Shown here piece by piece: positions 27,286 through 36,724 of a stretch of 64,000 bases of DNA. The stretch lies in NCBI GenBank assembly GCA_945878995.1, contig CAMCUN010000002.1:50040-114039 (forward strand), read 5' to 3'. Origin of the DNA: Polaromonas sp. YR568. GTDB lineage: Bacteria; Pseudomonadota; Gammaproteobacteria; Burkholderiales; Burkholderiaceae_C. Each line of letters starts with the position of its first letter. Position 1 is the stretch's first letter. The position numbers and the translations under genes are program-made. Below the pieces are notes generated by a model, which saw only the letters and a list, made by a program, of their open reading frames with translations, was not told where the DNA came from and ran no database searches.

Positions 27286-28277
27286 ACGGCTGGCCCCAAC
27301 AGTCCTGCCACCCATACGATAACCGCCAGCCCCGCCAGCGAGCCCACCACACGACCCGACAGCTTCAGTGCCTGTGCGGTGTCTGCCGCTTGCGGGCTGC
27401 GCCCTGTGGGATGCAGCGTGTACACACCGGACTTGGCCAAGTGTACGTCCAAAGCCAGCGCCATGGCGGCCATGGGCCAACCGCTATTGGGTGACGGTGT
27501 TAAGCGCGCCTGCGCGCTCAAGTGCCGCAAAAGCCCCAACTTACCCTGAGCCAAGATCAGCACCGCCGTGATGCGCGCGGGCACCCAGGACAACACATCG
27601 TCAGCCCGCGCCGCCCACTTGCCCGCCCAAGTCCAGTCACGGCCATGCCGTTCCCCAAGGTAGCCCCACATGGCATCAGCCGTGTTGGCAAAGCGGTACA
27701 GCGCAGCGCCCGGCAAGCCAGCCACGGCAAACCAGAACAGCGGGGCCACCACCGAGTCGTTGAGGTTTTCGGCCAGGGTTTCAATGGCGCTTTCGCGCAC
27801 CTGGGCAGCGTCCAAGGTGGTCACATCGCGGCTCACCAGCCAGGCCAAGCGGGCGCGTCCGTCAGTCAGCGACGAATCCAACGCCGCCTCGACAGCCAGC
27901 ACTTCATCGCGCAACATGCGCCAGGCCAGCAAGGGCTTGAGCAGCAAGCCCAGCAAAAACATTTGAATCCAAAGTAAAGGTATTTGCACTGCAACCCAAT
28001 TCAAAAAAAAGGCGCAAGTGGTCACCAACAAGGCGCCTAAACTCCAAGCCAGCAGGCCAGTCAATAACTCGCGTGTCGGCCAAAGCTGAGAACCGGGCAA
28101 GGGTGCGATACGTGCACCGACAATGCCCAAATACTGGCCCATCCACACGACTGGGTGCCAACGCTCACGTGGCTCGCCCAGCCACCGATCTATCCCTAAA
28201 GCCACCACCGTAGCACCTGCCAAAACCGACCAAGAAGGCTGCGTCAGCAGGGTCTGAGCGATGAGTTGCAAGGTCAT
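27282..28277 (-). CDS. cbiB: Adenosylcobinamide-phosphate synthase
   Basis: 331-residue inner-membrane protein. It shows the family blocks GIDRWLGEPRERWHPVVWMGQ, RARLAWLVSRDVTTLDAAQVRESAIETLAENLNDSVVAPLFW, and ALYRFANTADAMWGY...WAARADDVLSWVPAR. It attaches the aminopropanol (phosphate) arm to adenosylcobyrate. The ATG start (MTLQLIAQ, 28277) is preferred over a TTG two codons upstream. It overlaps the decarboxylase gene by 4 nt and lies 9 bp after the DUF1636 gene. Confidence 0.93.
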   Translation of the reverse strand: MTLQLIAQTLLTQPSWSVLAGATVVALGIDRWLGEPRERWHPVVWMGQYLGIVGARIAPLPGSQLWPTRELLTGLLAWSLGALLVTTCAFFLNWVAVQIPLLWIQMFLLGLLLKPLLAWRMLRDEVLAVEAALDSSLTDGRARLAWLVSRDVTTLDAAQVRESAIETLAENLNDSVVAPLFWFAVAGLPGAALYRFANTADAMWGYLGERHGRDWTWAGKWAARADDVLSWVPARITAVLILAQGKLGLLRHLSAQARLTPSPNSGWPMAAMALALDVHLAKSGVYTLHPTGRSPQAADTAQALKLSGRVVGSLAGLAVIVWVAGLLGPAV

Positions 28278-28286
28278 AACCAATGG

Positions 28287-28658
28287 CTACAACGCTGGGG
28301 GCAAACGGGCAAGCATGCCGCCAACCAAGGCCGAGGGACGACTTGCTCGAGGCAAGGCACCATCTGGTGCCAGGTGATGCAGGGCTGCGCAGTCGAGCAA
28401 TTGCTGCGCCACATCATCTGTAGCGGCCAAATCACCAAAAAGATAGCTGTGCTTGCCTTGGGCCTGAAAAGCGGCGGTACAAGAACGCGAACAGCCACCT
28501 AGGCAGGCCATGGCGCGCACGATGACCATCGCCCATTTCGGCTGCTCACCAAAAGCCTGTGCAGCCTGCACGGCCTCCAGCAAGATGTCTCCCGCGGCAC
28601 GGTGCTCTCTTGGTGTGTCTATGGTGCGACAAGTGGTGCAAATAATAAGTTCAGTCAT
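28287..28658 (-). CDS. DUF1636 family cysteine-rich protein of the cobalamin operon
   Basis: 123 residues. It starts TELIICTTCRTID and has a second cysteine group ACLGGCSRSCTAAFQAQGKHSYLFGDL, resembling thioredoxin-like [2Fe-2S] ferredoxins. This domain family recurs in cobalamin gene clusters of proteobacteria, but its biochemical role is not established to my knowledge. A redox role, such as reducing cob(II) to cob(I) before adenosylation by CobO, is speculation from position and cysteines. It sits between cobO and cbiB. Confidence 0.8.
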   Translation of the reverse strand: MTELIICTTCRTIDTPREHRAAGDILLEAVQAAQAFGEQPKWAMVIVRAMACLGGCSRSCTAAFQAQGKHSYLFGDLAATDDVAQQLLDCAALHHLAPDGALPRASRPSALVGGMLARLPPAL

Positions 28659-28725
28659 TCGCCTGTGTAAGTAAGTTGAGCGGTCAGGGGTTTATGAAGC
28701 AAGTGGAATAGGGCTGGCCTGGTCG

Positions 28726-29307
28726 TCAGTCTTCAATGCCTCGCTGGGCCGGAATACCCGCTTTGAAGGCATGCTTGACCAGCGTAATTTCTGACACGGT
28801 ATCGGCCAACTCAATAATCTCTGCGGGGCAGCGCCGACCAGTGATCACAACATGGGTGTGTTTTGGACGATCGCGCAAGGTTTGCAAAACACCCTCCAGG
28901 GGCAACCAGCCGTAGATTAGCGGGTAGGTGAGCTCATCGAGGGTCACCATGAAGTAGTCGCCGCTCATGATGGCGGCACGGGCTTTTTCCCAACCGTCGC
29001 GCGCCAACTGGGCAGAATGTTCCAAGTCTTGGCTTTTCCAACTGAACCCATCTCCCAGGCCTTCAATCGGAATACCGAGCTGCTCGAACATGCGGTGCTC
29101 GCCGAAGCGCGCTGAGGGCACCTTCATGAATTGAAAAATTTTCACCAGCTTGCCGTGCACGTGTGTGCGGCCGAAGGCGCGCAAGGCCAGGCCAAAGGCA
29201 GCCGTGCTTTTGCCCTTACCGTCGCCAGTGTTCACGATCAATAAACCACGACGTTCGCCTTCGGGCTTCTCGTAGCCCTTTTCAGTGGGTGCGGATTCAA
29301 TTTCCAT
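28726..29307 (-). CDS. cobO: Cob(I)yrinic acid a,c-diamide adenosyltransferase
   Basis: 193 residues, the CobA/CobO/BtuR type. It has the unusual P-loop [21 protein letters not shown] near residue 30, [27 protein letters not shown] and [20 protein letters not shown]. It transfers the adenosyl group of ATP to the cobalt(I) of the corrin. I chose the ATG giving [15 protein letters not shown]; an upstream TTG overlapping the btuD stop is less likely. It lies 32 bp after btuD. Confidence 0.95.
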   Translation of the reverse strand: MEIESAPTEKGYEKPEGERRGLLIVNTGDGKGKSTAAFGLALRAFGRTHVHGKLVKIFQFMKVPSARFGEHRMFEQLGIPIEGLGDGFSWKSQDLEHSAQLARDGWEKARAAIMSGDYFMVTLDELTYPLIYGWLPLEGVLQTLRDRPKHTHVVITGRRCPAEIIELADTVSEITLVKHAFKAGIPAQRGIED

Positions 29308-29339
29308 GGTTTGATGTCCAGTCAAAGTTACAAGCGGAT

Positions 29340-30161
29340 TCAATCGGGCAAAGCCACCCAGCGCTGACCCAAGGCGTGTATGGCGATCCGGTGTTCAAAC
29401 ACTGCCTCTAAAGCCCTGTGCGCCGCTTTTTCGTGGGTAGAACCAGCGTGCACAATGCGGCCTTGCTGCATTACCACCACCTCATCGGCCATGAGCGCCA
29501 GCGTAATTTCATGCAGCACGCTGACCACTGTTTTGCCTTGCTTGACCAAGCTGCGTACCAGCGCGATCCAGTCGGCCTGATGCGGCGGGTCTAGGTTGGC
29601 CAGCGGTTCGTCCATCAACATCACGTCGGCTTCGACCGCGAGCAACCGCGCCAGCAGCACGCGCTGGCGCTCGCCGCCCGATAGCACACCCAACGGGCGG
29701 CACTGCCAGTCCCAGGCCTGGGTCTGCCGCAGTGCGCGTTCCACCGCCGCGTGGTCGGCCGGGCTGGGCGATGCCAGCCAGGCCTGGTGCGGCATGCGCC
29801 CGAGCAAGGCCACGTCGTACACCGTGAGGTCGTCGGCACTGGCTTCACCAGCGCCGTTTTGCGCCAGCCATGCCAATGCCCGGGCACGCTCGCGCGGTGC
29901 CATGCGCGCCATAGGCTGGCCGTGCAACAACACGTCACCCACGCATGGCAACACACCCGCCAGCGCGCGCAGCAGGGTGGACTTGCCAGCGCCGTTGGGG
30001 CCAACAATGCTGGTCCAGCGGGCAGCGCTCAGCGTTAGGTTCACGCCCTGCAGCACATGCCGCTGGTTGTAAGCCACACCCAGCGTGGCATGCAGGTTCA
30101 CCGTCTGCAAGGCGGCAGCGGGTAGGAGCTGTTCAGCGACCAAGGAAGTGACGGTGTTCAA
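29340..30161 (-). CDS. btuD: Cobalamin/Fe-siderophore ABC transporter ATP-binding protein
   Basis: About 273 residues. It has the Walker A motif [19 protein letters not shown]-loop LAWLAQN, ABC signature [16 protein letters not shown], Walker [14 protein letters not shown] and the H-loop [20 protein letters not shown]. It powers import through BtuC. The start is uncertain: no ATG precedes the conserved region, and a TTG at 30161 just inside the end of btuC is my working choice. Context with btuC, btuF and btuB points to vitamin B12 or a cobinamide as the substrate. Confidence 0.88.
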   Translation of the reverse strand: MNTVTSLVAEQLLPAAALQTVNLHATLGVAYNQRHVLQGVNLTLSAARWTSIVGPNGAGKSTLLRALAGVLPCVGDVLLHGQPMARMAPRERARALAWLAQNGAGEASADDLTVYDVALLGRMPHQAWLASPSPADHAAVERALRQTQAWDWQCRPLGVLSGGERQRVLLARLLAVEADVMLMDEPLANLDPPHQADWIALVRSLVKQGKTVVSVLHEITLALMADEVVVMQQGRIVHAGSTHEKAAHRALEAVFEHRIAIHALGQRWVALPD

Positions 30162-30168
30162 AATGACG

Positions 30169-31197
30169 TCACCCCACCCGTTTGCGCATGAGCCACAACA
30201 AATAACCCCCGCCCAGCACCGCAGTGAGCACGCCCACAGGCAGCTCCTGGGGCGCCAGCAGGCCACGGGCCAAGGTGTCGGCCAGTATCAGCAACACCCC
30301 GCCCATGAGGCTGGCCAGCAGCACAAGCCATCCGTGGGTGGTTTTCACAACCGCGCGCACCAAGTGCGGCGCGGCCAGGCCCACAAAGGCGATCAGCCCG
30401 GTTTGCGCCACAGCGGTGCCGGTGGCCATGGCCAGCACACCCACCAGGGCTGCACGCAGCGGCCCCAGCGGCAGACCCAGACTTAGCGCGGTGGCCTCGC
30501 CCAGAGCCAACCCGTCGAGCAGGCGCGACAGGCCACACGCCAACAACAGGCAAACAAAACCGATACCGGCCATCAATCCGCATGCCGCCCAGCCCACGAA
30601 ACCGGTAGAGCCCAGCATAAAAGCCTGCATGGCTTGCAAAATGTCGGGTGTGGTCAGCGTAACCAGCGAGGTGAGCGCACCCAGCACCACCCCCACCACC
30701 ACACCGGCCAGCAGCAGCCGCAACGTGTGCTGCACACCGCGCGCCAGCGCCAGCGTGAGCAATACCGCCAGCACCGCCCCCACAAAGGCCGCCCCAGTGA
30801 GGCCCAGTCGGACCACCCACCCAGTGGCAAAAGGCGACACGCCCAGCCCCGCCAGGGCCAACGCCACACCCAACGAGGCTCCCGAGGCACTGCCCAACAA
30901 AAACGGATCGGCCAACGGGTTGCGAAACAAGCCCTGCGCCACCGCGCCAGCCAGCCCCAGCAAGGCACCGGCGGTAAACGCGCCCACGGTGCGCGGCGCG
31001 CGGATCTCCCACACAATCTGCGCTGCCACCGGGTCGGCCAACATGTTCCACACGGCCTCCAGCCCTGTGCTGCCCACACCCAGGCCCAGCACCGCCAGCA
31101 CGCCGCCACACAACACCAAACCCACAGCCAGCCACAGCGGGCGCGAAGCACTCGCCCGAGCGTCTGTCAATGGCGGTTGCAAGGTAGCGGTGTTCAC
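30169..31197 (-). CDS. btuC: Cobalamin ABC transporter permease (FecCD family)
   Basis: 342 residues with about ten transmembrane helices. Family blocks are LADPVAAQIVWEIRAPRTVGAFTAGALLGLAGAVAQGLFRNPLADPFLLGSASGAS near residue 60 and GLIAFVGLAAPHLVRAVVKTTHGWLVLLASLMGGVLLILADTLARGLLAPQELPVGVLTAVLGG (read in part). It forms the inner-membrane channel with BtuD. The start is a GTG overlapping the btuF stop as GTGA. Confidence 0.93.
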   Translation of the reverse strand: MNTATLQPPLTDARASASRPLWLAVGLVLCGGVLAVLGLGVGSTGLEAVWNMLADPVAAQIVWEIRAPRTVGAFTAGALLGLAGAVAQGLFRNPLADPFLLGSASGASLGVALALAGLGVSPFATGWVVRLGLTGAAFVGAVLAVLLTLALARGVQHTLRLLLAGVVVGVVLGALTSLVTLTTPDILQAMQAFMLGSTGFVGWAACGLMAGIGFVCLLLACGLSRLLDGLALGEATALSLGLPLGPLRAALVGVLAMATGTAVAQTGLIAFVGLAAPHLVRAVVKTTHGWLVLLASLMGGVLLILADTLARGLLAPQELPVGVLTAVLGGGYLLWLMRKRVG

Positions 31198-32081
31198 GGC
31201 GCTTTTTCCTGCAGGCAGCGCGCCATCAGGCGGGCAGCCTCGGCCATGCGCGGCCCTGGCCGCACCAGCACGTCAGATTCGTAGCCAGGGAACACGCACA
31301 GCCGCTCTTCCCGCACCGCACGGATGCTGCGCCAGCCGGGGCGCTGCGTCATGCCCTCAAAGTTGCGGTCGCCCACCATGATCACGTCCGGGTTGGCACG
31401 CACCACAAACTCTGGGTTGAGTTTAGGAAACGGCCCCAGGCTGGCTGGCACGATGTTTTGCACACCCAATCGGGTCAGCGTCTCGCCAATGAAAGACGAG
31501 GTACCCGCACCATAAGGCGCGCGGTTCACCTCAAAGTACACACGGGTGTTTTTCACGCGCGCCGGTAGGGACTGCGCCGCCGCCGATACCGCCGCGTCAA
31601 TGTCACGCCAGATACGCTGGGTGGCCTGCGCGTCCACGCCCACCACCTGCGCCACCTTGCCCAGAACGCGCTGCACATCGGCATGGCTTTTGGTCTCAAG
31701 CGCCACCACCTTCAGCCCCAGCGACTCCAACCTTTGCACCACGCGCGATGACTGAGCCAGCAGCACCACGTCAGGTCGCAAGGCGACGATGGCTTCTACA
31801 TTAGGATCAATACCGCCCCCTACACGCGGCAGCGCAGCAAGGGCCGCTGGCCAGTTCGAGTAACGGTCTACCCCTACCAGGCGATGACACTGGCCCAGTT
31901 CACACACGGTCTCGGTCAGCGATGGCAACAGCGAAACAATGCGCTGTGGTGGTGCCTCCCAGCGCACAGTCACACCCCGGTCGTCGGTCACCTGCAGCCC
32001 AGCCGCGTGCACGCTGCCCAACAACAACGCACAGCCCGCCAAGAACACCCACAGCACACTCAAATGCTTGCTTGTGTTCAT
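31194..32081 (-). CDS. btuF: Periplasmic cobalamin-binding protein
   Basis: 295 residues with a signal peptide (NTSKHLSVLWVFLAGCALLLGSVHAAG). The mature part is a class III binding protein with RIVSLLPSLTETVCELGQCHRLVGVDRYSNWP, LRPDVVLLAQSS and TRVYFEVNRAPYGAGTSSFIGETLTRLG. It delivers corrinoids to BtuCD. Its end overlaps the btuC start and its start overlaps the cobU stop, so it is embedded in the operon. Confidence 0.92.
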   Translation of the reverse strand: MNTSKHLSVLWVFLAGCALLLGSVHAAGLQVTDDRGVTVRWEAPPQRIVSLLPSLTETVCELGQCHRLVGVDRYSNWPAALAALPRVGGGIDPNVEAIVALRPDVVLLAQSSRVVQRLESLGLKVVALETKSHADVQRVLGKVAQVVGVDAQATQRIWRDIDAAVSAAAQSLPARVKNTRVYFEVNRAPYGAGTSSFIGETLTRLGVQNIVPASLGPFPKLNPEFVVRANPDVIMVGDRNFEGMTQRPGWRSIRAVREERLCVFPGYESDVLVRPGPRMAEAARLMARCLQEKAP

Positions 32082-32650
32082 GCTGCACCTTTCAGCACCA
32101 GCGGCAGGCCCGCCGCCATCAGCGTGACCCGGTCACATGCAGCAGCCACCGCCTGGTTCAGCTGGCCCAACGCGTCTACAAAGACACGCACATCACGCCC
32201 CATTGGAATCACGCCCAGCCCAATTTCGTTGCCCACCAGCACCACAGGGCCGCTCGCCGCAGCAACGGCACCGCACAGGGCGTGGCAGGCCGTCTGCCAG
32301 CCTTCTGCGCTGGCCAGCTGAATGGGGTCGGCAGGCATGAGCTGGTTGGTCAGCCACAGCGTGAGGCAGTCCACTACCACCATCGTGTGCGGTGCGCTGT
32401 GCTGGCGCAAAGCCGCACCCAGCGCCAAGGGTTCCTCCACAGTGGCCATGCCCGGCACGCGCTGCGCTCGGTCCAGTTGGTGGCGCGCGATGCGCTCACG
32501 CATTTCATCGTCCCAGGGCTGCGCCGTGGCAATCAGCACCGCCCGATGGTTGGGTGCAGCACTTAGCCAGTCGCTGGCCAGCATTTCAGCGCGGCGCGAC
32601 TTGCCGCTTTTCTGACCGCCCAACACGAACTCGCTGCGTGCAATCTTCAT
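32078..32650 (-). CDS. cobU: Adenosylcobinamide kinase/guanylyltransferase
   Basis: 190 residues. It has the P-loop FVLGGQKSGKSRRAEMLA near residue 10, ATAQPWDDEMRERIARHQ, VVVDCLTLWLTNQL and VLVGNEIGLGVIPMGRDVRVFVDALGQLNQAVA. It phosphorylates adenosylcobinamide and converts it to the GDP derivative used by CobS. The ATG overlaps the upstream gene's stop as ATGA. A longer reading to 32833 is not family-like. Confidence 0.94.
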   Translation of the reverse strand: MKIARSEFVLGGQKSGKSRRAEMLASDWLSAAPNHRAVLIATAQPWDDEMRERIARHQLDRAQRVPGMATVEEPLALGAALRQHSAPHTMVVVDCLTLWLTNQLMPADPIQLASAEGWQTACHALCGAVAAASGPVVLVGNEIGLGVIPMGRDVRVFVDALGQLNQAVAAACDRVTLMAAGLPLVLKGAA

Positions 32651-33453
32651 CGCGCCATCCAGTTTGTCACGATGCGGTGCATCTGCGCCACGCCGTCGGT
32701 GAGCGCCGCCGGGCCGGGCTGCAAAATATCGGCAGACTTGATCTCGAACAGCTGCCCGGTCTGTACCGCCGCCACGTCTTGCCAGCCCGCACGGGCCGCC
32801 ACCTTTTCTGGCCGAAACTTCTTGCCGCACCAAGAGCCAATGATGATGTCCGGGTTCCGACGCACGATCTCAGCGCCGTCGGCAATGATGCGGTTTTTGC
32901 CCAGCGACTCGCAGGCCAGCTCGGGAAACACATCGACGCCACCTGCCACACCGAGCAGCTCAGACACCCAACGGATGGCGCTGATGTGCGGCTCGTCCCA
33001 CTCTTCAAAAAACACCTTGGGGCGGCGCTTGCCTGTGGCTTCCAGCGCGGCCACTTCAACACGGATCGCATCCAGCCGCTGGCGCATCACCGCGATGCGC
33101 GCCAACCCATCGTCAGCACAGCCCACCATCGCCGCCACTTGATACAGCATGGAAAAAATCTCGTCCACGCTGCGCTGGTTGAACACGGTCACCTGCACAC
33201 CTGCGCGAATGAGCGATGCCGCAATGTCCGCCTGCAGGTCGGAAAACCCAAACACGCAGTCGGGTTGCAGCGCCAAGATTTTGTCCACCTTGGCGGTCAG
33301 AAACGCGCTCACCTTGGGCTTTTCGTCCCGCGCCCGGCGCGGTCGCACGGTGTAGCCACTGATACCCACAATGCGGTGCTCTTGCCCCAGCAGATAAAGC
33401 CACTCGGTGGTTTCTTCGGTCAGGCAGACAATGCGTTGTGGGCCGAGGTTCAC
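32647..33453 (-). CDS. BtuF-like cobalamin-binding protein without signal peptide
   Basis: 268 residues from a GTG that overlaps the cobB stop as GTGA. The whole chain matches the vitamin B12-binding fold: RIVCLTEETTEWLYLLGQEHRIVGISGYTVRP, ILALQPDCVFGFSDLQADIAASLIRAGVQVTVFNQRS, VFFEEWDEPHISAIRWVSELL and PDIIIGSWCGKKF. The conserved fold starts at residue 5, so there is no room for a signal peptide, and the residues upstream of the GTG lie inside cobB. It is distinct from the secreted btuF two genes downstream. It could be a cytoplasmic corrinoid carrier or chaperone; that is inference. Confidence 0.83.
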   Translation of the reverse strand: MNLGPQRIVCLTEETTEWLYLLGQEHRIVGISGYTVRPRRARDEKPKVSAFLTAKVDKILALQPDCVFGFSDLQADIAASLIRAGVQVTVFNQRSVDEIFSMLYQVAAMVGCADDGLARIAVMRQRLDAIRVEVAALEATGKRRPKVFFEEWDEPHISAIRWVSELLGVAGGVDVFPELACESLGKNRIIADGAEIVRRNPDIIIGSWCGKKFRPEKVAARAGWQDVAAVQTGQLFEIKSADILQPGPAALTDGVAQMHRIVTNWMAR

Positions 33454-34787
33454 GTCAAAGTCTCCGGTAAAAACAAAGCAGCGGCAGCCGCCGGGCTGTA
33501 GGCCATCCAGGCGTGGAAGTAGCTGGCACGCAAGGAACCACGCTGGTACACCGCCTCGCCAGGGCCTACCGCGCCACCGCGCACTGATGCTGTGTGCAGC
33601 ACAGGCTCCAGCGTTGTTTCGCAGAGCGAATAATGAAACGTGTGGCCGCGCAACTCGCCCGAACTCAAGTTGAGCTTTTGTGGACCCAGTGCAGCCAGTC
33701 GGGCCTGCATGCGCACCACCCCAGGCAGCAAACCCCAAACCGCATGGCTCAGGCCCTGATGGTCAACGATGGCGTCAAACAACACCATCATGCCGCCACA
33801 CTCAGCCCACACCGGGCGCCCTGCGCCCACATGGGCCACCAGGCTGTCGCGGCTGGTGTGAACTGTCGACAAGGTGTTGGCGTGCAGCTCGGGGTAGCCA
33901 CCGGGCAACCACACCGCGTCGCATGTGGGCACTTCCTCGTTGGCCAGTGGCGAGAAAAACACCACCCGGGCACCCAGCGCGAGCAAGGTGTCTAGGTTGG
34001 CGGCATAGATGAAGCAAAAGGCTGCGTCGCGCGCCACGGCCACCGTTTTGCCAGCCAGCAACGGTGCCACAAGTGGCCCCTCTCGCGGTGGTTCAAATTC
34101 GACCGCCCAGCGCGCGAGCGCCGCTCGATCCATCTGACCCAACGGTGTTCCCAGCAAGGCGTCGGCTGCAGCATCCAGCCGATCAAGCGCATCGGGAAGC
34201 TCGTTGGCCATCGTCAGTCCCAAGTAGCGTTCAGGCAGCGTAAAGGCCGGGTCACGCATGACAGCGCCCAACCAGGCGGTCGGTGAATCCGCATCGCCGA
34301 CGGGCAATGCCGCTTGCAGCATCTGTGCATGCCGCTCGCTGCCCACACGGTTGGCCAGTACACCCGCCCAAAGCAATCCTGGCCGGTAGTGCTGCAAGCC
34401 AAACGCCAGCGCACCAAACGTGCCGGCCATGGCCGATGCATCGATTACCGCCAATACGGGCATCCCCAACCTTCGCGCCAGATCCGCCGCGCTTGGCTCG
34501 CCATCGAACAGGCCCATGACCCCTTCCACGATGATCAAGTCTGCATCATGCGCAGCTTCGTAAAGGCGAGTCCGCACATCGTCTTCACCTGTCATCCACA
34601 AATCTATGTTGTGCACCGGCTGGCCCGTGGCCAGTTCAAGCCACATAGGATCTAAAAAATCCGGCCCGCACTTGAAAGCTCGCACCCGCATGCCGGCTCG
34701 CGCATGCAGACGCGCCAACGCAGCGGTGATCGTGGTCTTACCCTGGCCAGAGGCAGGTGCGGCAACAAGGACAGCGGGCGTTTGCAT
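33450..34787 (-). CDS. cobB: Cobyrinate a,c-diamide synthase
   Basis: About 445 residues. The ATPase part has VAAPASGQGKTTITAALARLHARAG and FKCGPDFLDPMW, and the class I amidotransferase part has the cysteine in GRPVWAECGGMMVLFD and the histidine in GHTFHYS. It amidates the a and c carboxylates of (hydrogeno)cobyrinate. I chose the ATG giving MQTPAVLVAAP; a GTG 7 codons upstream would overlap btuB. Its stop overlaps the next gene by 4 nt. Confidence 0.93.
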   Translation of the reverse strand: MQTPAVLVAAPASGQGKTTITAALARLHARAGMRVRAFKCGPDFLDPMWLELATGQPVHNIDLWMTGEDDVRTRLYEAAHDADLIIVEGVMGLFDGEPSAADLARRLGMPVLAVIDASAMAGTFGALAFGLQHYRPGLLWAGVLANRVGSERHAQMLQAALPVGDADSPTAWLGAVMRDPAFTLPERYLGLTMANELPDALDRLDAAADALLGTPLGQMDRAALARWAVEFEPPREGPLVAPLLAGKTVAVARDAAFCFIYAANLDTLLALGARVVFFSPLANEEVPTCDAVWLPGGYPELHANTLSTVHTSRDSLVAHVGAGRPVWAECGGMMVLFDAIVDHQGLSHAVWGLLPGVVRMQARLAALGPQKLNLSSGELRGHTFHYSLCETTLEPVLHTASVRGGAVGPGEAVYQRGSLRASYFHAWMAYSPAAAAALFLPETLT

Positions 34788-34795
34788 TTTTGGAA

Positions 34796-36649
34796 TCAAT
34801 CGGTCCACTGCAGTGAGACAAACAAGTTTCGCCCTGGAGTCGTGAACCCGTTCGCCAGTGAATAAGTTTTGTCACCTAAATTGTTTAAACGGCCAACGAT
34901 CCGCCAATTTTTATCCCACCGGTAACTGGTACCCATGTTAAAGACGCCATACCCAGGTAAAGTCAAGTTGCTCGCTGAGTCAAAACGATCTCCAGAAAGT
35001 CTTAATTCTGCAAAAGGTGTCCATGGGCCAATGCGATGATTTAGTTGGGCTCGAACCAGGTTACGCGCCACCCTGGATACCCGTGCATTGGTCGGTTTTA
35101 AACGCGGATCGGCGTAGTCGTAAGAGGTGGACAGGCGGGTGTCCGACCACGACCGGTCCCAGTTGAACGTTGCACCTTTCAAGACTGCCAAGCTAGATTG
35201 AACATTGGTCGCAGTGTTGATGAAACCTTGGACGTCGTTCTGGTAAATGACCATGCCGGCTCGTTGAGATCCAGCGCTGTATCGAATTCCGATTTCATGA
35301 GACTTGCCTTCCTGCGGTTTAAGTGCAGTGTTACCAAATCCGGGGAAATACAACTGGTTGAATGAAGGCGCCTGAAATGTAGTGCCGACATTGCCGACCA
35401 ACCGCCAATCGCTGTTGAGCTTGTATCCGCCGGAAACTGACCAAGTATTGAAATTACCGAATTGTGAGTTTTGGTCATGGCGTGCTGTTAGCAATGCGTC
35501 CCATCCATCGGCACGTTTAGAGTAGGACGCTACAAAACCACTCATGGCACGTTCACGAACTGTGTAGAAGGTAGAGCTGTCCACTTCGTCAAGGCGATGT
35601 TCAGCTATGAGAGAGAGGCTGTCATTACCGATCCGTAAGTTGTTTTGCCATGAGAACTGCTGTCGATGGGTGTTGAAACGGCTTTCTCCTGCCGAAGTGT
35701 TGTCGGATTCCAGTAAATAACGGCTGGGTGAAATATCTTTGGATTGACCTATTTTCAGGTTGGAAGACCAGGATGGTGTCCATTTTGCGGCCCAATCCAA
35801 GGACAACTGGCGCATGGAAGGGACATTAAAGGCACGGAGATTGCCTGCATTGGTGCCAGCAGGCGTGGGGAATGGTGCCCCGTCAAAGTCGTACTCGCCT
35901 TCACTGTGCAATAAGTTTAAATTAAGCTCATGCAATTCACTGAGTTTCCACTGAAGGCTACCGTCCAAACTGGCAAAACGGTAACCATCTTTGTCTTTGT
36001 TGAATCCTGAAGCGTTTGGTGTTTTCACATTGATACCGTCAGCACGTTCATGAGATGCCCCCAGACTGTAGCCCCAGGCGCCGCTGCGACCTGAAAGGCT
36101 GACGCCAAGCTGGCCTTGCCCGTCACTACCCAAACCAGCCGTTACGGACCTTTGCAATCCGTCTACGGGTTCACGGGTAAAAATTTGAATGACTCCACCA
36201 ACGGCATCAGGTCCGTACAAAGCGGCTGCAGCCCCACGCAGCACTTCCACTCGCTCGATGCGCTCCAGTGGCAGGTTTTCAAGCGAAAACGAACCCAAGG
36301 TGGCCGAACCCATCCGGACACCGTTGACCAACAAAATGGTTTGCGAAGCAGAGGCTCCTCGAAGTGACAAATTGGTAGAAGAACGATAACTACCATTGGT
36401 AACAAGTTGAACCCCTGGCAAATTTGCCAACACGTCACCTAAAGATTGAAGTCCAGCGTTTTGTAGTGTCTCGCGGTCTATGATCGAGACATCCGCCAGA
36501 ACGTCTGACAAGGATTGGGACATTCGACTGGCAGTTATTACCACAGAGTTTAGTTGGGTAACTTGTGCATTTACTGTGGATGCCAAAGTCAAAGTAACAA
36601 CGGATAAAAAATGCACGGCAAGGCGCGCACAAATGGAACAATTTTTCAT
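34796..36649 (-). CDS. btuB: TonB-dependent vitamin B12 outer-membrane receptor
   Basis: About 617 residues. A signal peptide (KNCSICARLAVHFLSVVTLTLASTVNAQ) is followed by a TonB box-like segment (NSVVITASR), the plug domain (SLGDVLANLPGVQLVTNGSYRSSTNLSLRGA, RIERVEVLRGAAAALYGPDAVGGVIQIFTR) and a 22-strand barrel ending in RNLFVSLQWTD with the terminal aromatic pattern. It is the first gene of the operon, immediately below the B12 riboswitch, which supports cobalamin as ligand. Base composition is lower in GC than the neighbouring genes. Confidence 0.93.
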   Translation of the reverse strand: MKNCSICARLAVHFLSVVTLTLASTVNAQVTQLNSVVITASRMSQSLSDVLADVSIIDRETLQNAGLQSLGDVLANLPGVQLVTNGSYRSSTNLSLRGASASQTILLVNGVRMGSATLGSFSLENLPLERIERVEVLRGAAAALYGPDAVGGVIQIFTREPVDGLQRSVTAGLGSDGQGQLGVSLSGRSGAWGYSLGASHERADGINVKTPNASGFNKDKDGYRFASLDGSLQWKLSELHELNLNLLHSEGEYDFDGAPFPTPAGTNAGNLRAFNVPSMRQLSLDWAAKWTPSWSSNLKIGQSKDISPSRYLLESDNTSAGESRFNTHRQQFSWQNNLRIGNDSLSLIAEHRLDEVDSSTFYTVRERAMSGFVASYSKRADGWDALLTARHDQNSQFGNFNTWSVSGGYKLNSDWRLVGNVGTTFQAPSFNQLYFPGFGNTALKPQEGKSHEIGIRYSAGSQRAGMVIYQNDVQGFINTATNVQSSLAVLKGATFNWDRSWSDTRLSTSYDYADPRLKPTNARVSRVARNLVRAQLNHRIGPWTPFAELRLSGDRFDSASNLTLPGYGVFNMGTSYRWDKNWRIVGRLNNLGDKTYSLANGFTTPGRNLFVSLQWTD

Positions 36650-36708
36650 TTGAAACAAACAAGTCAAACGCCCTCACCGCCTTCCCCGACAGTGCATGGG
36701 CTTTACAG

Positions 36709-36724
36709 CCTGTCTTGCGACAGG
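36709..36724 (-). promoter_or_regulatory. Perfect hairpin between riboswitch and btuB
   Basis: The minus strand reads CCTGTCGCAAGACAGG, a 6-bp perfect stem with a GCAA tetraloop, directly 3' of the riboswitch. It has no U-run after it, so it is more likely part of the expression platform than an intrinsic terminator. Confidence 0.5.

Noticed and set aside
36709..36724. The GCAA hairpin as an intrinsic terminator
   Set aside because: No T-run follows it on the minus strand.
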